From positions 1 to 6,228 of the forward strand of contig DAIERN010000085.1 in NCBI GenBank assembly GCA_027346765.1: a stretch of DNA of 6,228 nt, given 5' to 3'. Origin of the DNA: Chloroflexota bacterium (GTDB taxonomy: Bacteria > Chloroflexota > Limnocylindria > Limnocylindrales > CSP1-4). This document shows, one piece after another, positions 3,300-6,228 of this stretch (position 1 is its first letter; every line of letters starts with the position of its first letter). A program made the position numbers and the translations under genes. A model generated the notes under the pieces. The model was given only the letters and a program-made list of their open reading frames with translations, did not search any database and was not told where the DNA came from.

Positions 3300-6228
3300 G
3301 TGACCCGCCGCGCCAAGAGCCTGCAGCCCGCGGCACCGGCCACTGATCCGCTGGCCGCGTTCAGCGCTGCCACGCGCGACTGGTTCGGCGCCTCATTCGA
3401 CGCGCCCACTGCCGCCCAGGCCCTTGGCTGGCCGGCGATCGCCACCGGCACGCACACCTTGATCTGCGCGCCGACCGGGTCGGGCAAGACGCTCGCGGCG
3501 TTCCTGTATGCCCTGGACCGGTTGCTGGCCGAGCCCGTCCCGGAAGATCCGCTGCGCCGGCTGCGCGTCCTCTACGTGTCGCCCTTGAAGGCGCTCGTCC
3601 ATGACGTGAACCGCAACCTGCGGTCGCCGCTGGCGGGCATCGCCCTGGCGGCACGCAACCGCGGCGATGTGGCCGGGCGCGAGGTGCGCGTGGCGATGCG
3701 CACCGGCGACACCCCGGCCGACGAGCGGCGCGAGTTCGGCAAGCGCCCGCCGGACATCCTCGTCACGACGCCGGAGTCGCTCTACCTGCTGCTCACGTCG
3801 CAGGCACGCGAGGCGCTGCGCGGCGTCGAGTGGGTCATCGTCGACGAGATCCATGCCCTCGCCGCGACCAAGCGCGGCGCCCACCTGGCGCTCAGCCTCG
3901 AGCGGCTCGACGAGCTGTGCGTGAAGCCTGTGCAGCGCATCGGCCTGTCCGCGACCCAGCGTCCGCTGAGCGTCGTCGCGGGCTACCTGGGCGGCCGCCA
4001 GGCCTCAACCAGCGAAGACAAGCCGGGTGCGCCGCGACCGGTGCACATCGTCGATGCCGGCGTGCGCAAGACGCTGCAGCTCCAGGTGGTTGTCCCGGTC
4101 GAGGACATGGCGGCGATCGGCGAGGTCCTGCCACCGGAACAGCAGAAAGGCGGCTCTGCAGCCGCGCCCGACCAGCGCAGCTCCATCTGGCCCGCGATCC
4201 ACCCGCGCATCCTCGAGCTGATTCGCGCGCACCGCTCGACGATCGTTTTCGTCAACTCGCGGCGCCTGGCCGAACGGCTGGCGCTGCAACTCAACGAACT
4301 CGCCGGTGAAGAGCTGGTCCGGGCGCACCACGGCTCGCTCGCCCGCGAAGAGCGGCTGCTCATCGAGGAAGCCCTGAAGGACGGCCGACTACCCGCGCTG
4401 GTGGCCACCTCGTCGCTCGAGCTGGGCATCGACATGGGTGCGGTCGACCTCGTGATCCAGGTGGAGTCGCCGGGATCGGTCGCGCGCGGCCTCCAGCGCA
4501 TTGGCCGCGCCGGGCACCAGGTGGGCGAGCCCAGCGAGGGTGTCATCTTCCCCAAGTACCGCGGCGACCTGCTGGAGGCCGCGGTCGTCACCCAGCGGAT
4601 GCTCGCCGGCGAGATCGAGCCGACGGTCATCCCGCGCAACCCACTCGACGTGCTGGCGCAGCAGCTTGTCGCCACCGCCGCCGAGCGGCGCTGGAAGGTC
4701 GACGAGCTGTTCAACCTCGTGCGCCGCGCGGAGAACTTCGCCGACCTTGGTCGCGACTCCTTTGAAGCGACCCTCGGCATGCTCGCCGGCCACTACCCGG
4801 GCGACGAGTTCGCCGAGCTGCGACCGCGCGTCATCTGGGACCGCGCCGCCGGCACCGTCGAATCCCGCCGCGACGCGCGAACGGTCGCGGTGATCAGCGG
4901 TGGGACGATCCCCGACCGCGGCCTCTTTGGCGTATACCTGGTTGACGAGTCGGATGGCGCGACGACCAGGTCGCGCTCATCCAAGGCTGGCGGCGGGCGG
5001 CGCGTTGGCGAGCTCGACGAAGAGATGGTGTACGAGGCGCGCGAGGGCGAAGTGATATTGCTCGGCGCCAGCGCCTGGCGCATCGAGCAGATCACCCACG
5101 ACCGGGTCCTGGTGAGTCCGGCCCCGGGCGAACCGGGCAAGGTGCCGTTCTGGAAGGGCGAGGGTCCCGGCCGGCCGGTCGAGCTGGGCCGCGCGTTGGG
5201 CGAGCTGACGCGCAACCTGGGGGACGCGGCCGCCCTAGGGTCGCGCGGCCGCGCAGGTGCCGAGAAGACGCTGCGCGAAGACCACGCGCTGGACGAGCTT
5301 GCGGCCAAGAACCTGCTCGACTACCTGGCCGAGGAGCGCGAGGTTACGGGCGCCCTGCCCACCGACCGAACGATCGTCATGGAGCGGTTCCGGGACGACC
5401 TGGGCGACTGGCGGATCTGCCTGCTGACGCCTTTTGGGGCGCGGGTCCATGCGCCGTGGGCGCTGGCGATCGAGGCGCGCCTGCGGGCCCGGCTCGGCGT
5501 GGACGTGCGGGCGCTGTGGTCGGACGACGGCATCGTGGTGCGCCTGCCCATGACCGACACCCTTGCGGGCGAGGACGTGCTTGGCAGCGCGACGGTGAAT
5601 CCGGTGACGGCGGCCGAAGAAGCCATTCGCATCGGGTCCGAGGATGTCGAGGAGCTGGTGATCGGTGCCCTGGGTGGGTCGGCCCTCTTCTCCTCCCATT
5701 TCCGCGAGAACGCCGCGCGCGCATTGCTCTTGCCGCGTCGACGCGCCGGCCAGCGGACACCGCTGTGGCAGATGCGCCAGCGCTCGGCCCAGCTGCTGGG
5801 CGTGGCGTCGCGCTACGGCAGCTTTCCGATCGTGCTCGAGACCTATCGCGAGTGCCTCCAGGACGTCTTCGACCTGCCGTCACTCAAAGGGATCCTCGCG
5901 TCGATCGAGCGGCGCGAGATCAACCTCGTAAGCGTCGAGACGCGCCGCGCCAGTCCGTTCGCCAGCTCGCTTATGTTCGACTACATCGCGCTGTACATGT
6001 ACGAGGGCGACGCGCCGCTCGCCGATCGCCGGGCACAGGCGCTGGCACTCGATCGCGATCTGCTGCGCGAGCTGCTCGGTGCGGAGGAATTGCGCGAGCT
6101 GCTCGACGGCGAGGCATTGGCCGAGCTCGAGCTGGAGCTCGCCGGCCTGACGCCGGAGCGAGCCGCCGGCTCAGCCGATGCGGTCCACGACCTCCTGCGC
6201 CGGCTAGGCGATCTGACCCAGGCCGAGG
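3300..6228 (+). CDS. lhr: Lhr-family ATP-dependent DNA helicase, 3'-partial
   Basis: This is a superfamily 2 DNA helicase of the Lhr (large helicase-related) family, an ATP-driven 3'-to-5' translocase acting in DNA repair. 976 codons are open to the right edge. RecA1: APTGSGKT (57-64, Walker A Lys63), YVSPLKAL, VTTPESLYLLL, DEIH box (182-185) and SAT (217-219). RecA2: TIVFVNSRR, TSSLELGIDMG (370-380) and QRIGRAGH (399-406, arginine finger region). A winged-helix region follows, then the Lhr-core C-terminal domain with ASAWRIEQITHDRVLVSPA, PFWKG (Trp618) and SPFASSLMFDY near 885. A low-complexity loop lies at about 551-568. Lhr-core proteins end near 850-900 residues, while full-length actinobacterial Lhr has about 1500; reading past the core suggests the long form, cut by the window. 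GTG 3300 is preferred: an upstream in-frame ATG at 3270 lies before the predicted transcription start. No Shine-Dalgarno is present, which fits a leaderless mRNA. Confidence 0.95.
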   Translation, partial: MTRRAKSLQPAAPATDPLAAFSAATRDWFGASFDAPTAAQALGWPAIATGTHTLICAPTGSGKTLAAFLYALDRLLAEPVPEDPLRRLRVLYVSPLKALVHDVNRNLRSPLAGIALAARNRGDVAGREVRVAMRTGDTPADERREFGKRPPDILVTTPESLYLLLTSQAREALRGVEWVIVDEIHALAATKRGAHLALSLERLDELCVKPVQRIGLSATQRPLSVVAGYLGGRQASTSEDKPGAPRPVHIVDAGVRKTLQLQVVVPVEDMAAIGEVLPPEQQKGGSAAAPDQRSSIWPAIHPRILELIRAHRSTIVFVNSRRLAERLALQLNELAGEELVRAHHGSLAREERLLIEEALKDGRLPALVATSSLELGIDMGAVDLVIQVESPGSVARGLQRIGRAGHQVGEPSEGVIFPKYRGDLLEAAVVTQRMLAGEIEPTVIPRNPLDVLAQQLVATAAERRWKVDELFNLVRRAENFADLGRDSFEATLGMLAGHYPGDEFAELRPRVIWDRAAGTVESRRDARTVAVISGGTIPDRGLFGVYLVDESDGATTRSRSSKAGGGRRVGELDEEMVYEAREGEVILLGASAWRIEQITHDRVLVSPAPGEPGKVPFWKGEGPGRPVELGRALGELTRNLGDAAALGSRGRAGAEKTLREDHALDELAAKNLLDYLAEEREVTGALPTDRTIVMERFRDDLGDWRICLLTPFGARVHAPWALAIEARLRARLGVDVRALWSDDGIVVRLPMTDTLAGEDVLGSATVNPVTAAEEAIRIGSEDVEELVIGALGGSALFSSHFRENAARALLLPRRRAGQRTPLWQMRQRSAQLLGVASRYGSFPIVLETYRECLQDVFDLPSLKGILASIERREINLVSVETRRASPFASSLMFDYIALYMYEGDAPLADRRAQALALDRDLLRELLGAEELRELLDGEALAELELELAGLTPERAAGSADAVHDLLRRLGDLTQAE

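Noticed and set aside
3148..3336. Longer protease reading frame with a start at 3336
   Set aside because: The extra 63 codons are not signal-peptide-like, overlap the lhr start, and would bury the good signal peptide that begins at ATG 3147.
3361..5883. Several 60-265-codon minus-strand frames opposite lhr
   Set aside because: They are antisense shadows typical of GC-rich coding DNA; their products are rich in Arg, Ala, Pro or Ser without motifs, while the plus strand has continuous helicase motifs.
1..6228. CRISPR array, tRNA/rRNA, insertion sequence, phage or defence genes
   Set aside because: No direct-repeat array, cloverleaf, transposase motif or terminal inverted repeats were seen; the coding content is accounted for by the listed genes.

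Overview
The window is very GC-rich DNA with strongly GC-ending codons. It carries genes typical of a free-living, aerobic-type high-GC bacterium such as an actinobacterium or a Chloroflexota member. The taxon is inferred only from GC content, a long Lhr-type helicase, a Gram-positive-type SOS-like box and an apparently leaderless start. No rRNA, tRNA or other lineage marker is present.

Layout. (1) The left edge, about 1-154, reads on the minus strand as a piece of the N-terminal domain of a Mur ligase (MurF/MurE type). It runs off the window. (2) An AcuC-type class II histone-deacetylase-fold protein (+, ending at 1135) is intact through its catalytic domain, but its N-terminus is missing or replaced where it meets the Mur-like fragment. 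(3) An alpha/beta-hydrolase gene (+, 1132-1402) is translationally coupled to acuC by an ATGA overlap. It is broken: a normal N-terminus is joined out of frame to a normal C-terminus, and the middle, with the nucleophile elbow, is gone. (4) A secreted subtilisin-like S8 protease (-, 3147 to 1399) converges on the broken hydrolase, and the two stop codons share one CTAG. (5) A 152-base divergent intergenic region (3148-3299) holds the start signals of the protease and of the helicase. (6) An Lhr-family DNA helicase (+, from 3300) runs off the right edge.

How they relate. AcuC and the hydrolase formed an operon. The protease is a separate, exported degradative enzyme. Lhr is a DNA-repair helicase, and the most interesting regulatory signal here is a near-perfect LexA/SOS-like box overlapping the -35 region of its predicted promoter. 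That promoter appears to drive a leaderless or almost leaderless mRNA. The two broken junctions within 1.3 kb, at the left edge and inside the hydrolase, suggest local gene decay and rearrangement, or an assembly chimera. I see no sign of a defence system, mobile element, CRISPR array or RNA gene, and I do not claim a new system.
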